Assembly (NCBI GenBank): GCA_951812925.1
Contig: OX638368.1
Coordinates: forward strand, 152,878,492-152,942,491
Length of the DNA: 64,000 nt
From: Calliopum simillimum
Taxonomy: Eukaryota; Arthropoda; Insecta; Diptera; Lauxaniidae
Direction of reading: 5' to 3'
Shown: piece after piece, positions 11,814 to 32,123 of the stretch
How positions within the stretch are numbered: the stretch's first letter is position 1
Layout of the letters: every line of letters starts with the position of its first letter
The notes under the pieces: model-generated
What the model saw: only the letters and a program-made list of their open reading frames with translations
The model's database searches: none
What the model was told of the DNA's origin: nothing
Made by a program: the position numbers and the translations under genes

Positions 11814-14233
11814 CACGGAGAAAAATACGTGTAATAATTTTTACTATATTAGCTAGTCGAAAAATTAAAGTAATCAACACTTAATTGCAAATATAAATTA
11901 CCTTACGTATGAACTATTTGATGGGTCCGTAAAGTCATATTTACAAATAAAATGTAGTTAAATAATAAAGGAATATTTACTACAAATTTCCTACATTTGA
12001 CTATATGTAAGGTAATTTGCACTTTCAGAAAAAAAATGAGTGGTAATTTTGAATTTATGATTCTAGTCAAAATAACTTCAATTTTTTTTTCACGCACAAA
12101 AATGAGTATCATAATTTTCACCTTACGCGAGTAAGGTAAGTACCACGAAAATATAGAGTCATTTTGACTTTTATAATTTTAGTAACAATTTATATTTTTG
12201 GACAGACATTTTCTTCATATACAAATTTTTTTTGCTTCTACATCATATGCGGAAGCAGCCCAGAGGATGTGTATCTGACTACCATTCGGAAGGACCAGGG
12301 TTCGTATCCCAGCGCCGCACAGTGGGGTATTAGATACCAAAACACGCTATTAATTCATCCAGACTATTGAGGGTTATAATAACTTATTTTTTTAGTTAAT
12401 TATGCATAAAAAAGTAGAAAACTTATGCAGTTGTAGATTATGTAGTGAAATTTTTTTTAATAGCAATAAAAAACGGAAATTGAAAATTGTCATCAAATTT
12501 TTTACGCATTATTCTGAAGTTTTAAGAATTTCTGTCTTTGGTGAATCCTAGTGAAATTTTTTGAAGAATATTTTTGTAGAACATTTTAACCAAGTTTTTG
12601 GAAAAAAGGGTCAAGAAGACCCATAAAAACAGGATATAATGGGTTAAGATGCAATAGAAAATTGTTTCTTGTATGATTTTATGATAAACTTATGAAAAAC
12701 AGTTTTTCCAAGATGTAGTTTAAGAGTTTTACAGCAGGCCTAAATATCGAAAATATGTTTTCTTTCGGTTTTTTTATCTAAAACAACAATATATGAATGA
12801 TTTTAAATTCGAGATATAATGTTTTTATATACCTTGACCGAAGACAAAAAATTTGATACATCGGATGACTCATTCCGAGCGTTTCTTAAATCGTAATAAA
12901 ATAAAAACTGTACTAAGCCGAGATTTTGCATAAAACGGCGATGAGCGACCTCTTAATGACCTTCAAAAATTTTTAAAAACTCAGTGTACTTTATTGACAC
13001 CCTCTGCAGATTTTTGGTGGTAATTATCTGTCTATATGTCTGTATTTAACTTTTTATTTATTTTTTGCTCCACTTCCATACATATTGGACATGTCAGTTT
13101 GCCTTAGAAAAATTAAAATTTCTCACAGCCGCGCAAAAATCCACAACCCTTTTTTTCATAAAAAGTAACTTAAATGTCTACTCTTTATTAAAATCAAAAC
13201 ATTTTTGTTTGAGCTCACTTTTGGAACGACTATATGTCTATGTATATAGCCAAAATGCACTTAATTTTAAACTAACGAACAAAAAAATAAATTTAAATAT
13301 AACAAAACACTTTTTCACAAAACAAAAACCACTTTTGTATTACAAAAATACCTGAACTTAAAGGGTCCATCAAAATTTAAGAAGAAAAACAAAACGAAAG
13401 GAAAAAAAATCATTGCATTGTTGGTGGCTGCACTTGCTTCTTGTGAATATAGCGACTGGAGTTCTCTCACAAAAAGCTTAATAATTCCGAAGGAGCAAAA
13501 CATCGCACAACCAAATTTTCAACACTTATTATGGACAGTCTATAGTTAAAGAAAATCATAACAAGATGAAAACCTTGCACAACCTAAAATACTTTAACTC
13601 CACTTGAATAATAAAAAACCTTAATTTTTTAACACATATTTAATATATATAAAACAAAATTTTTTAAACATTAACTCAAAAAAACTGTTATGTAGTAAGA
13701 ACCACAATTACCTGAAGTTAAGGGTTCCATTAAAACTTTTTCCACAAAAAACTTTTTTTTTAATAAAAATGTACTTTAAAAAGGCCAAAAAATTCAAATT
13801 TTTCACAGCGCGCGAACGAAAGCAAAAAAAGTTGATCTTCAACCGCATATAACTTTTTTACTAGTAATGTTAGGTCAACAATTTTTATTGTTTTTGACGT
13901 AGAAATTAATTATCTTTAAAACGGTATCAAAAAAAGCCGGTACTACTACTTTTTTTCAATTAAATGCGTAAAAGCGCATACAATACCCCTTTGTGCGCCG
14001 GTCAGTTCATTTTTTTTTTTTGTTTTTTTTTTTTGTTGTTTGAATACAGTAAGGTAAATATCACGCCAATTTTTTCATTAAAATTACTAGACTGTGAGGT
14101 CATTCGAACAATCTGAATTGACTAAAACAGTAAGGTGAATCTGACTTCGGTGTAAAGTTGTCACTATTCTGACTTGAAAATGTGGTAAAATTTATGAGAA
14201 ATAAAGTAGCAGGTTTCATTTTTTTTCTCCGTG
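11814..14233. mobile_element. 2.4 kb DNA element with CACGGAGAAAAA ends, TA target
   Basis: The left end CACGGAGAAAAA (11814) is matched by an inverted copy ending CTCCGTG at 14233. TA lies on both sides (11812-11813 and 14234-14235). Comparison with the uninterrupted copy at 10700-11110 supports the borders independently. GTAAGGTAA-type motifs recur near both ends. The interior is AT-rich, and I find no transposase, so it is probably non-autonomous. The TA target suggests the Tc1/mariner/pogo group, but the family is not recognised. Confidence 0.65.
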
Positions 14234-14360
14234 TATGAAAAGAAACTGCTTAAGCACTTACGACCTGAAAGTAGGCAAAATATCGAAAGAGCGCGTGGAA
14301 CCTCCCATACAAGTAAAACACATTAAATGCTATTTCTCGCAAATGATACAACATATTTTG
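14234..14360. repeat. Dispersed repeat, right part of copy 2 and start of a third copy
   Basis: After the insertion the repeat resumes (TGAAAAGAAACT, then CTGAAAGTAGGCAAAATATC, as in copy 1). It is followed by GCGTGGAACCTCCCATACAAG and ATTTCTCGCAAATG, also seen at 11490-11545. This indicates a third, truncated copy. Confidence 0.55.
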
Positions 14361-16873
14361 ATGAAATTTGGTATGCGAATATGGATCAGGAGTATATAAA
14401 GCATAACAAAAATAAGGCTTTGTTTAATAATTGCCACGCCCGCTTTTTTATCAAAATAAAAATTTTGGTTAATAGCTCAGACACAAAAAAAAAAAAACAA
14501 AAATGGAATGAACTGTTTAATTCTTATACGCAGTCTTATGTTCTTTTTGACGCTGAATCCGTCTTCATCAGCAGAACTGTCATTATACCTGCAGGATTTT
14601 GAAATAGCCCTGCTTGAACTTGAATATAACGCTGTGTTCAGTCTTACAGCGTAGCTACAAGAAGAGGTGAAATTATTTTTTATTAATAGCATCGAATAGC
14701 TACACTCTTTCTGATCCAAATATCCTTCCTGATTTTTCCAATAGGATTCTTATTTTCCGAGTTATGATCCTATGAAGATAAGATATTTCAGCCGCCATAC
14801 AAAAGGCGAAATATTTTGGGTGCGTGGAGTATCCCATTTATTTATTTTAGGGCATTCTATATCACCAAAAAAAAATTTGAGTTTTTGATATTGTCTAGAC
14901 CATTCGATGCTTTCCGAGATTTTTCTTATTATTATTCTCATCGGTTTATTTATCATTTTGAAAGCATGCCCGTTAGAAGTGAAAACATACGAGATTCATA
15001 ACAAAAAATAACTATGAATAAAAACATCGACTAAAATAATAAGATTAGATTGTTGACCGAGCAGGGATCGGTCTCCAGGTACTTTAAGCATTAAATTTCC
15101 AATAATTATTTCCTATGTACATATAATATTTCCGAACAATTTCATTTCAAAAATTAAATGAATTCTCAAGATTTCGTTTGTAATTTGATAACTTGCAATT
15201 AAATGTCTAAGCTCCCAAGTTTATCATACCGAGTGACGCCATCTACAATTCAGTCAGAAAGGAGCTTAATAGCATTTGTGGACATACACACGTACACAGA
15301 CGATCATGTAGGTAACTTAAATCCAAAAAGCTGAAATATTAAAAAAAAAAAAATAATAATAAAAATAAAAAACAAAAGTATGTTGTACTCGTAATTTCCA
15401 TTAATGAAAACACTTGTGTTTACTTTTGATAAATGCGATAAAAATCTTCGAAATTGAAAAAAGGAAAGAAAATAATACTCGATAGTGAGGATCGTATCAG
15501 AATATTGCCATGAAGTGTAATATCTTAATAAAATAATGGAAAGTGACAAATGCCAATCATGATGTCGATCGCAATGATGATGATTAATAGAAAAATGCAT
15601 CTGACAATAAAAAGTGCAAGCAAAACAATAAACATAAAAAAAAGAAAACAATTGCAACATCTTTGGTACAAATGTTCCGACAACGACGATGAAAAATGTG
15701 TTTATTTATTGACTCACGTGATGTATTGTCTACGTGTGAGACACGCAATTTGCTACGTCTGATCTTCTGAAGTTGATAAATGTTGGACGCGGATGAGCAA
15801 ATACACTTGTCGCGTACATTCGTAGTCGTAGTACAAGAAAGCAGTAACTCTGTTGTTGCAGCAGCGCAGAAATATGGTCCGCCCCTTGTTGATCAAAATG
15901 TCGAAGTGTTGCATTTTGAAGAGTTGTATCGAGTTAAATGAGAGCGTATAATATGTAAGTGGTACCATTTGTGATATATGTATACATTAATCCAGCTTGT
16001 CTTAGTGGGAGGTAAAATTAACCTTTGAGCGGTAGGTTGAAAATGATTTTACGATCCGGTGGTAGCTTACAACTTGGTTCCTTTCGATACCATCAAATGA
16101 AATCATCTTATTATTTACGGCATACAAAGTGAATATACATCCCGATACCATCAAATGATACAGTGTGATGATACCATCTGCTACCATCAGATTTTTTCCA
16201 ATTCCGTCCGAAAATTTTCGATACGTCCCGACTTATTCGAATGATATAACTCCTGTTTCAATAGTGAGTTTAACGCCAACACAAAGTGTTCTGGACATTT
16301 GGTATGTTTGTATGCATATAACAAAAAAAAAAAAGTATTTTCTAATTCTTTATCTACTACTAGCTGGCCTGGTAGCGATTGGTTCGCCCGTTCCCGATTC
16401 TCTTTACATGCTCTTTACGCATCAAGTTCCTTCCATCCATCTCCAATGTCTCTCTCTTTCAATCCCCAAGGTTTTTCAAGGTGAATGGTAAATGGAATAT
16501 GCATTCATGTATCGACTTTTGTGATGATGGTTCCATTTTTTTGCTGAAGATGTCACTGCATTAGTTTATTAGCTAAAAAAGCTAAAAGTTTTTTTGAAAG
16601 TGAAAAATCCACTTTTTCATAAACTGGGATATTAAAGAGTTTGCGTACGACTCAATTTAAAAATATTGGCAAGCGTTATTAAACTGCTGTTAAGTGTTTG
16701 CCATTGTAAATTTATCAAATTTTGTTATGCTGTAAAAATTTTTACAAGTGTAATAGAAATGGGTCGAGTTTTTTTAGTCTGAATGAACTTATTCCACTTT
16801 CATTTATAATAAATTAAAAAATTTGTTGTACTTTTGTATGACTTATTCCATTTTCAGTCACAAAATATAATGA
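14361..16873. other. Intergenic, no gene recognised
   Basis: AT-rich sequence. The segment at about 16085-16195 contains several copies of a GATACCATCAAATGA-like phrase in direct and inverted orientation, suggesting an old repeat. I see no splice-supported coding sequence. Confidence 0.4.
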
Positions 16874-17006
16874 GGGGATTCCTGAAAACGTCTAAAAGCC
16901 TCGAAAACCTCGTAAACTCGTAAATGTTGTCAAAATCAATATGAAATTTGACAGTTTTACAAGTTTACGAGGTTTTCGAAGCTTTTATACGTTTTCAGGA
17001 ATCCCC
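16874..17006. repeat. Hairpin MITE-like element, copy 1
   Basis: GGGGATTCCTGAAAACG at the left pairs with CGTTTTCAGGAATCCCC at the right. Pairing continues through the AAGCCTCGAAAACCTCGTAAACT region and gives arms of about 50 bp in a 133-bp unit. A diverged relative lies at 33195-33298. Confidence 0.7.
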
Positions 17007-18297
17007 TGAATATTTTGTAAATAAAGGCAAAGGAAAATAAAAACTTTTGTATGTTGTTAAATTTTTTTCGATTTCTGGATTCTTTATCGTTGTTTTTCGA
17101 TAGTATCAGGCCCTCACCGATTTTTTCGGAGTTTTCGGATACCTTTCGATAATTTATGATTTTTTTGGAATTTTTCACTACTTTCGATTAATTCCGATTC
17201 CTGAAATCTTTTTCGATAATTTCAGGACCTAAGCGATTATTTCAGTGTTTTTCGATGATTTCTAACTTAACTTTTTCGATTGATTTCAGATTCCCATAGA
17301 CTTTTTTGATGGTTTTGGATTGTTTTGAATTAATTCCGATTTCTGTAGACTTTTTCGATATTTCTCAATAACTTTAGGCTTTAATTGACTATTTCAAAGT
17401 TTTTTCGAATACTTCTGATTCCTGCAATTTCTTTCGATATTTTCAATGAACTCCTATTACTGTAGACTTTTCGATTCCCTTTATTTTCTCCTCCTTAAGT
17501 ATTAAGCATTTGTTGTCCTTGTTGACCCCTAGCGAAATTTTCCGTAGAATATTTCAATATATTAATCCGCGCATGACCTTTTTCTTTATGGGCCTGTGAT
17601 GTACAAATGCCGAGGATACTGGCATTTGTTTCCAATGCCAAAGCATAATTTGGAGTACAGCTTGGAAGACTTAAAGAACTATCTGTATTCATTTATCGAT
17701 CTCTTGAAAGTGATCAAACCCCAGACTTGTGCTGGATATGTTTTTACCAACCCAGTAACTAATGCAATACTAATTCGCCATCATCTTGAACCGTGCCCAA
17801 TATACCTGAAAAGTCATAAATGGGTTAACGACGCTAATATTTTTATTACGCTTTGTAAAATATCAATTTATTGACTTTATGTTTGATTTGAATGTTTTAA
17901 CTCGTTTAACCCTTAAACACTACAACCAGGTATATCACTAACGAACGAACGAACGAACCCCTTATTGCAGTGCTGATGGAAAACAACAACAGCACATTTT
18001 TTTTTTTTTTTGAGAGCTGCGTCAAGAAGGTGTTTCCATTTTATACAAATAGAACTTAAGCTCCACATTTAACGCTTAAAAAACGAAAGTGATCTTGGCT
18101 GCGATGCGATCGAAACGACAACGATCTTGGATTTGCGTGCGCTCATTTCTCGGAAATCGTTCGCCAAAGTCAGCAGCGGACGTTTAAAAGAAAAGAAAAA
18201 TAAAACAACTGTGATATTAATTTACTTAAAATATAAAATACGCTTAATAAGAGCTTAAGCTTAAAACTAATAGATTTTCGAATTGAGCGATCATTTA
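17007..18297. other. Upstream region of sage with a degenerate tandem repeat
   Basis: From about 17075 to 17480 a loose unit resembling TTTTTCGATAATTTC recurs many times with spacing of roughly 30-60 bases. A short (AACG)n microsatellite lies at 17940-17957. Sequence from about 18050 looks less repetitive and probably includes the sage 5' UTR. I cannot place a transcription start. Open frames at 17495-17874 are not recognisable proteins. Confidence 0.45.
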
Positions 18298-26514
<8,217 letters not shown>

Positions 26515-27211
26515 AGTGCTTTCACTTAATTTGTAAATGCATTTAAAAACCTCAATCTATTGATCAACACATTTCAAAACTTAAGAACCAAAGTTTAAAA
26601 ATGTAGGCAATAAAAATTGTAGTCGTTATGATAACACATTAGCTTTGAAAGATAAAGTTTAATATACAAGATTATGGCTATGGGATCCCATTAACAAAAA
26701 ATAATTTACACTATTTCCTGCAAGTGTCCTCAGGGACAGGGACTTTTTCACTCTCTCTGAAGCAAAGATATCTCTAAATCCTATCGTGATGGCCCAATTC
26801 TGATGTCAGATTGAAATTTAGCAGCCAAAAAATACATGTGGACAATTCACAAGATATTGTGACATTTCGTAAAGTCGTTTTGTTTTAAGTTTTCAAACTG
26901 GTTTAAAAATGTTGTTGGAGGCACAAAGAAAAAATCAGCTTTTCTTTTTCGGTCTTGAAAAATTCTTTGCATGTTATTTAAGAGGCTTTTAACTCGGAGA
27001 GTAGAGATGTCGAATCGAAAAACAAAAAAAGTACAGCTTGCTAAATGGTAACTTTGGATATCCGAATACATAAACCAAATTTAATTTTGCAATTTACTGT
27101 TTTTGATATACTATATATCTACTTCAGTAGACCTTAAAATAGTGATTTTTGCACTATTGAGCAAAGATAACCAGACGTGATAGAACAAACTTAAGTTCAG
27201 ATTCGTAATAA
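26515..27211 (+). promoter_or_regulatory. sage 3' UTR and downstream spacer
   Basis: AATAAA at 26609-26614, about 95 bases after the TGA, is the likely poly(A) signal. The remaining sequence to 27211 shows no recognised gene. Confidence 0.55.
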
Positions 27212-28783
27212 GGGTATTTATTTTGTTTATGAACGATATGCCATCCGTCATAAATACTAGTTACGTGCTAATGTATGCCGACGACGTCAAACTTTTTAAG
27301 CCTATCAAAAATGCATTTGACTCTTTCTGCCTACAACAGGATATTGATAATTTTACTGCTTGGTGTAAAATTAATTGCATGACCTTAAATTTAAATAAAT
27401 GCAAATTAATGTCATTTTCACGCAGGCCTTTAATTCTTTACAACTACAAAGTTGATGATTGCATTCTAGAACGTCTTATATCCTTTGAAGACCTAGGAGT
27501 AACCATGGATTCCAAACTAAGCTTTAATCTACATATCTCCAAAACTGTAAGCAAAGCTAATAGTGTTCTCGGTTTCATGAAACGTTGGTCTAAAGAATTT
27601 TCTGATCCTTACGTAACAAAGTTATTATTCACATCGCTCGTACGACCCATTTTAGAGTATGGTTCTGTTGTTTGGAGTCCTCATTATAAATGCCATATCA
27701 ATTCTATTGAGTCAATTCAAAAACAGTTTCTTTTATTTGCTTTAAGAAATCTTTCATGGGATCCTACCATCAATTTGCCCCCTTATAGACATCGGTTGAA
27801 GCTAATTAATTTACCTACTCTAAAAAATCGGAGAACCATGCTTAACATATGTTTTGTACTTAAGCTTATAAAAGGCGATATTATTAGTGAATACTTATTA
27901 AGTATGGTTACCATTAATGTACCTTATCGCCCAATTAGAAATATTGAATTTTTCCATCTGCGTCATCATAGAACTAACTATATGCTTCAAGAGCCACTTC
28001 GACGCTCTTGTAGTGATTTTAACATGGTTTTTAATGTAATCGATTTTAATGAATCCTTTCATCAAATTAATAAAAAAATTATAGATTACTTGGAAAACAT
28101 CATTCTGTAAGATTGCAGCGGCTTGTCACAGAGTGCTACTTTGCTATTTTCTTTAAGAACTAAGCATCCATTGTGCACGCGTTCTTTTGAATTTGAGCAT
28201 CCACATTCCATAACTGTGTCAACTCTTTACATCGCTTAGCTGCGGTATCATTTCCAGCCGACAAGAAATACAACGATTATTATGACATGCATCGTTACAT
28301 CATCCACTAATTTCATTTAGATGGCAATTCATCGTACCAGCTTCCACAAAGCGTTTCATCTAACGCTGTGGCCATAGCGCTCTTTCATGCGCTTTCGTCG
28401 AGATAGTGGTTGCAATGCATAGCGTACTTCTAGCGCTAGGGTGGTTTGCGAGCACCATTCTCTGCCGTGCCATAGCTCCAGGGCAAAGAGTTTAGAAAAA
28501 CAATTTAAGAAAATTCTTCCGAGTATTCTTTCAAATTGCATATTTCAGTAATGCTTTGTTCTGGTACTATTTGAAGCACCTTGTTTGTAACCACTACTTT
28601 CGGATCCAGCTGGCTGTTACCTTGCTCTTATTTGTGAGCTGTTTTTATACGAAATTATAATTTTAAGTCTCGCTCATTTGTTTTAATGTTTATATTTTTG
28701 AATTGTATATAAAAAATAATTTTTGTAATTTATAAGGGCATTACAGCTCAGTAAATGAAACATAAATAAATAAATAAATAAAA
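27212..28783 (+). mobile_element. 5'-truncated non-LTR retrotransposon (LINE) with (ATAA)n tail
   Basis: Only the 3' part of the reverse-transcriptase frame remains, followed by about 0.65 kb of untranslated sequence. A (ATAA)n run at 28762-28783 is the usual simple-repeat tail. The 5' truncation within the polymerase domain is typical of target-primed reverse transcription. The clade (Jockey or CR1-like) is not certain. Confidence 0.8.
27223..28110 (+). pseudogene. LINE reverse transcriptase, C-terminal 295 codons
   Basis: This open frame has no start codon of its own because the element is truncated. It begins in the palm domain with FMNDMPSVI and reaches the catalytic YADD box (MYADDVKLF), then LNLNKCKLMSFSR, FEDLGVTMDSKLSFNLHI and LVRPILEYGSVVWSPH. 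These are hallmark blocks of the thumb and C-terminal region of arthropod LINE polymerases. The frame is open to a TAA at 28108-28110 without internal stops, so the insertion may be fairly young. Confidence 0.85.
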
Positions 28784-29840
28784 TTTGTGTTAAGTATAGT
28801 GTTGCTTCGTTTTTTTTATATGAAAAACCACCTCCAAGACCAAGTCTTGAGCACGGCCCTGTTATCTATTAGAAACAGAGAACAATTTTCGGTGCTCATA
28901 TTTTGTGTACTCAAGACTATGTAACTCCTGCTCTATAAAAAGATTCCGGATTGCCAAAACTCTGCTGTTGTTCCGAAAGAAGCAAACGTTTTTTATCCAT
29001 ATATATATTTGGGAATGGTTCTATAATAGACTCAAGACTTTCCTTAGATGGCACGGGGCTTCCAATTTATTTCGGACTGACTTAGTTTTTTCTCTTGTTA
29101 TTGCCATTGGAATGGTACTTAACGAAAAATGCACTTTTGGTGCCTCGAGAAACAAATTCTCTAAGCTGTTCAGAGGCCAATTGAAAGATACTGGTCAAAA
29201 AAGAAATTAAAGCAAGTAACCAAAGGATTTTGGAACAAAGTGATGTTGAGCAGCTTGATAGGTATCAGATAATACCATAAATTGTTTGAATGAAGAGGTG
29301 CCAGAAAACTTTAAAAATTTTTTTAAAATTTAAATGTGATGCGTCGCGAGAAAAGGTTCTTATCTTTCCAGTACAGAAAAAAACATGAGTTTAGGTCAAA
29401 GTTTCATGTTTTGGATTTTAGTCTTTAGGAAGCGTAAAAATCTATTTTTCCAAACCTCTACTCAAGAAACAATGACATATTGCCAAATTTTAACGTAAAT
29501 TATCTCAAAACTATATTTTCAAACGCCATAACTTTGCCAATTTAAGACGTTTTTGAGCGATTTTTCTTCATTCTACAAGTATGCACAAAAATTTTTTTCA
29601 GTTTACTTTCGTTGTTTTATTTATTTAAATATCTTTTTTTCAATTCATTGCATTTTGAAAACAACATGTGAAAATATATCTGTATGGTAAATTTAAAGGA
29701 AATCGAACCAAATCTGTAGAAATGCCGTTCCGTTGTATGGAGTGACAGCAATGAGCGATGCACGAATGTTTTGCCATCAGGCTTAATGCGATTAATTTTA
29801 GCCAAGAATTCAACTCAAAGTACACCACTAAAACTTTTTA
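28784..29840. other. Intergenic, unassigned
   Basis: No gene recognised. The part after about 29480 may be the decayed 5' half of the Tc1-like remnant that follows, but it does not read as protein. Confidence 0.35.
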
Positions 29841-29844
29841 GCGC

Positions 29845-30268
29845 GGTGAAGGTAGTGTCATGATATGAGGCGCATTTTCTTGGAATGAAGTGGGACCATT
29901 AGTCAAAATTCGGATACTTAAGTGCACACGATGTACGATGGAGCCATTTTCATTTGATTCTATGCCAGTAAATTGGATCCTTAACGCATTCAGTTAAATA
30001 AGTAAAAAACTGGTTAGCGGCTGAAAAAATCGATGTTTTGGACTGGCCAGCTCAAACTCTTGATCTCAACCCAATAGAGAACCTTTGGAATTATGCGAGG
30101 AATATTATTGGGCAGAAAAACTATAAAAATTTCGAGGAACTTTGGGCAGGAATTCAAGAAACTTGGTATTCCATTCGAAAGAGCAGAAGATGCCAAAAAC
30201 TTGTAGGGAGTTTGCCTTGTAGATGTTACAAAAAAATCAAAAATCGTGGTCGTACCACAAAATATTAA
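29845..30268 (+). pseudogene. Decayed Tc1-like transposase, C-terminal part
   Basis: Read with stops and shifts, the sequence gives GEGSVMI-stop-GAFSWNEVGPLV, matching the Tc1 GGGSVMVWG block. It then gives DWPAQTLDLNPIENLWNYAR with the final catalytic Glu, and a tail ending TTKY before TAA 30266-30268. The second aspartate region is missing. This differs from the Tc1-like copy in the sage intron and is older. Confidence 0.7.
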
Positions 30269-30564
30269 CGTTGTTAAAAATTACAAGTTGTTTTAGCAAG
30301 TTATTAGTGGTACTTTCAAAATTTTTGAAAATTCGCCATATCTCAAAAACCATGACTCGAATTCAAAACTTTTTTATAACAATTTTGTAGCCAGTTAAAA
30401 TACCTTAAACATCAATATTATTAACTGAACTTATACCGGTTTTTATAAAAGCTATATCCCGATCTTCCGATGGCTATATCTCCGAAACTAGGCATTTGCT
30501 CCACTTTTTAATCGCAAATTCTTTGTTAGAATTATAAGCGTAATAAGGAAAGTTTGATTTAAAT

Positions 30565-30795
30565 CAAATTGGCTTGAAGACCTTGGATTTTAGAAGAAAT
30601 ATTTGTTCTGTTTTATTTGTTCATGATATTATTTCTGGGGCAGTTGACTGTTCAGATTTGCTTAGTCCGATTAATTTTAATGTTCCCTCTAGATCTCTGA
30701 GGAATCATGTTGCGTTTCACTTGGATGTGATGCGCACCAATAACGCCTCAAATGGTCCTTTAGCCCTTTCGGTTATTCTATGCCATATGCCATAG
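30565..30795 (+). pseudogene. LINE fragment, extreme C-terminus of the polymerase frame
   Basis: The frame RRNICSVLFVHDIISGAVDC, then LLSPINFNVPSRSLRNHVAFHLD and MRTNNASNGPL, corresponds to the C-terminal block RRTMLNICFVLKLIKG through RTNYMLQEPL of the LINE at 27223-28110. About 75 codons remain. The family is related but not identical. Confidence 0.6.
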
Positions 30796-30928
30796 TCGCT
30801 TTTCAAGGTCTGTTTGAACTCATAAAAACTTAAAAGTTAATGTTTTTTAATTTTTCTTATTTTTTTCAAATGTTTTGAGTAGAAGATAAAAAAAGAATTA
30901 TATCGATTGGTGGACCCAGTAAGCTGTA

Positions 30929-32123
30929 GGGGAGGGGGGGGCTAGTGTGGACAAATTCAAATTCTCACGCCGTTTTGAATTTTTTGTTTCTGTTTTATAT
31001 TTTTCAAATTGGTATTTGCACTCTGCATCACCAGAAAAAAATTCATTTGTTGACAGTTCAGCTTTCCATGATAACGTGACCGAACGTGTTTTATGCAGCA
31101 AAAAGTAATTTTTTTGTTGTTTCGTAATTTAAGTGATACTTTTAAACTAATTATTCTTCTGATGTTGTGTTAATAGATAATACAACTTAAAATAGTGTTT
31201 ATTTAAACCATTGAAATTATTTTTGAAGAACTTTACCGTAAGATTAAAAAAAAAATATTTTTGTTTAAAAAGACATGAAGGGGCTAGTGTGGACAACTGA
31301 AATGGGGCTAGTGTGGACATGTCCGCAGCAGCTGAAATGACTCCAGAAATCGTCAGACCATTTCTAAAAGCCATTCCAAGAAAGTACGTTACTAAAAAGA
31401 ATGAATGACCGATTCACGTATCCCGATTTACCAGATACCAGCGAAATTTACCGAAATGAAATAGTGGCAAAGCTGCCACAACCACAACAACTATCGAAAA
31501 CATCGCGATCAGCAAGTTATATGAAGTTTGAAACAACATGGACAAAAAGTATTTAATATTGGCCAAATTGTCACGATCCACGGTTCTCCAGATTTCGACA
31601 TTACGTTTCTTAAAAGAAAGAACGATAGATTCACGTATCCCGATATACCGGATACCAGCCAAATTCACCGAAATGAAATAGTGGCAAAGCTGCCACAAAC
31701 ACAACAACTGCTGGGAACATCTCGATCAGCAAGTTATATGAAGTTTGATATAAATTTTTCCAAATACAACATGGGATAGCAGTTAATTTTTTATTTGTAT
31801 TATTATTTGTATTACATCATTATTTTCTTGAATAAACATGTATCTGAACTCTTGCTTAACGTTTTTGTATGAATTATCAAGTTTCTTATGGTGTCCACAT
31901 TAGCCCCCAGTTAAATCAATGGTTGTCCACACTAGCCCCGTGTAAGGGGCTAGTGTGGCATTAATAAAGCATTTATGAAAATAAAAAATCATATCTATTG
32001 ATGCAATTATGAAGGCAAGAGGTATAAGTAATCGCTAAAAATTACTTTATTACAAAACTTACATATTTACATATATAATTTTGTAATTATATAAAAATTG
32101 TCCACACTAGCCCCCCCCTCCCC
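30929..32123 (+). mobile_element. G-rich-ended element, copy 1 (1195 bp)
   Basis: The terminal inverted repeat is GGGGAGGGGGGGGCTAGTGT followed by GGACAA, flanked by TA on each side (30927-30928, 32124-32125). The motif GGGGCTAGTGTGGACA or a variant occurs about seven times: both ends, 31280, 31303, and (inverted or direct) near 31892, 31924 and 31945. A second copy in the opposite orientation lies at 55928-57153. The TA target and the encoded domain point to the pogo group. Confidence 0.8.
31525..31779 (+). pseudogene. Conserved 83-codon frame in the G-rich-ended element (copy 1)
   Basis: An open frame with no ATG at its start. It reads VFNIGQIVTIHGSPDFDITF, then TYPDIPDTSQIHRNEIVAKL, ending YMKFDINFSKYNMG. 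The pattern resembles the small C-terminal domain of insect DDE_1 (pogo/jerky-like) proteins, which have a VGxV..GS.D..V.FLR core, a P.. ..DI...I...LP segment and a final F.v.FS. That is family memory and not proven. Its counterpart at 56286-56537 differs at only five of 83 residues. A degraded copy of the second half lies just upstream (31405-31530), so the region was tandemly duplicated. Confidence 0.5.

Noticed and set aside
12250..12335. tRNA-like stretch with GGTTCGTATCC resembling a B box and partly pairing ends
   Set aside because: The acceptor stem pairs for only five bases, the T-stem has a mismatch and no A box or anticodon arm could be fitted. At best it is a tRNA-derived SINE trace inside the 11814-14233 element.
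15304..15660. 118-codon minus-strand frame rich in Phe/Ile/Tyr/His
   Set aside because: Composition-driven (long A/T runs on the other strand), with no domain and no upstream ATG context or splice support.
17495..17874. Overlapping frames of 65 and 92 codons upstream of sage
   Set aside because: Neither resembles a known protein, they lie on opposite strands of the same DNA, and no splice signals extend them.
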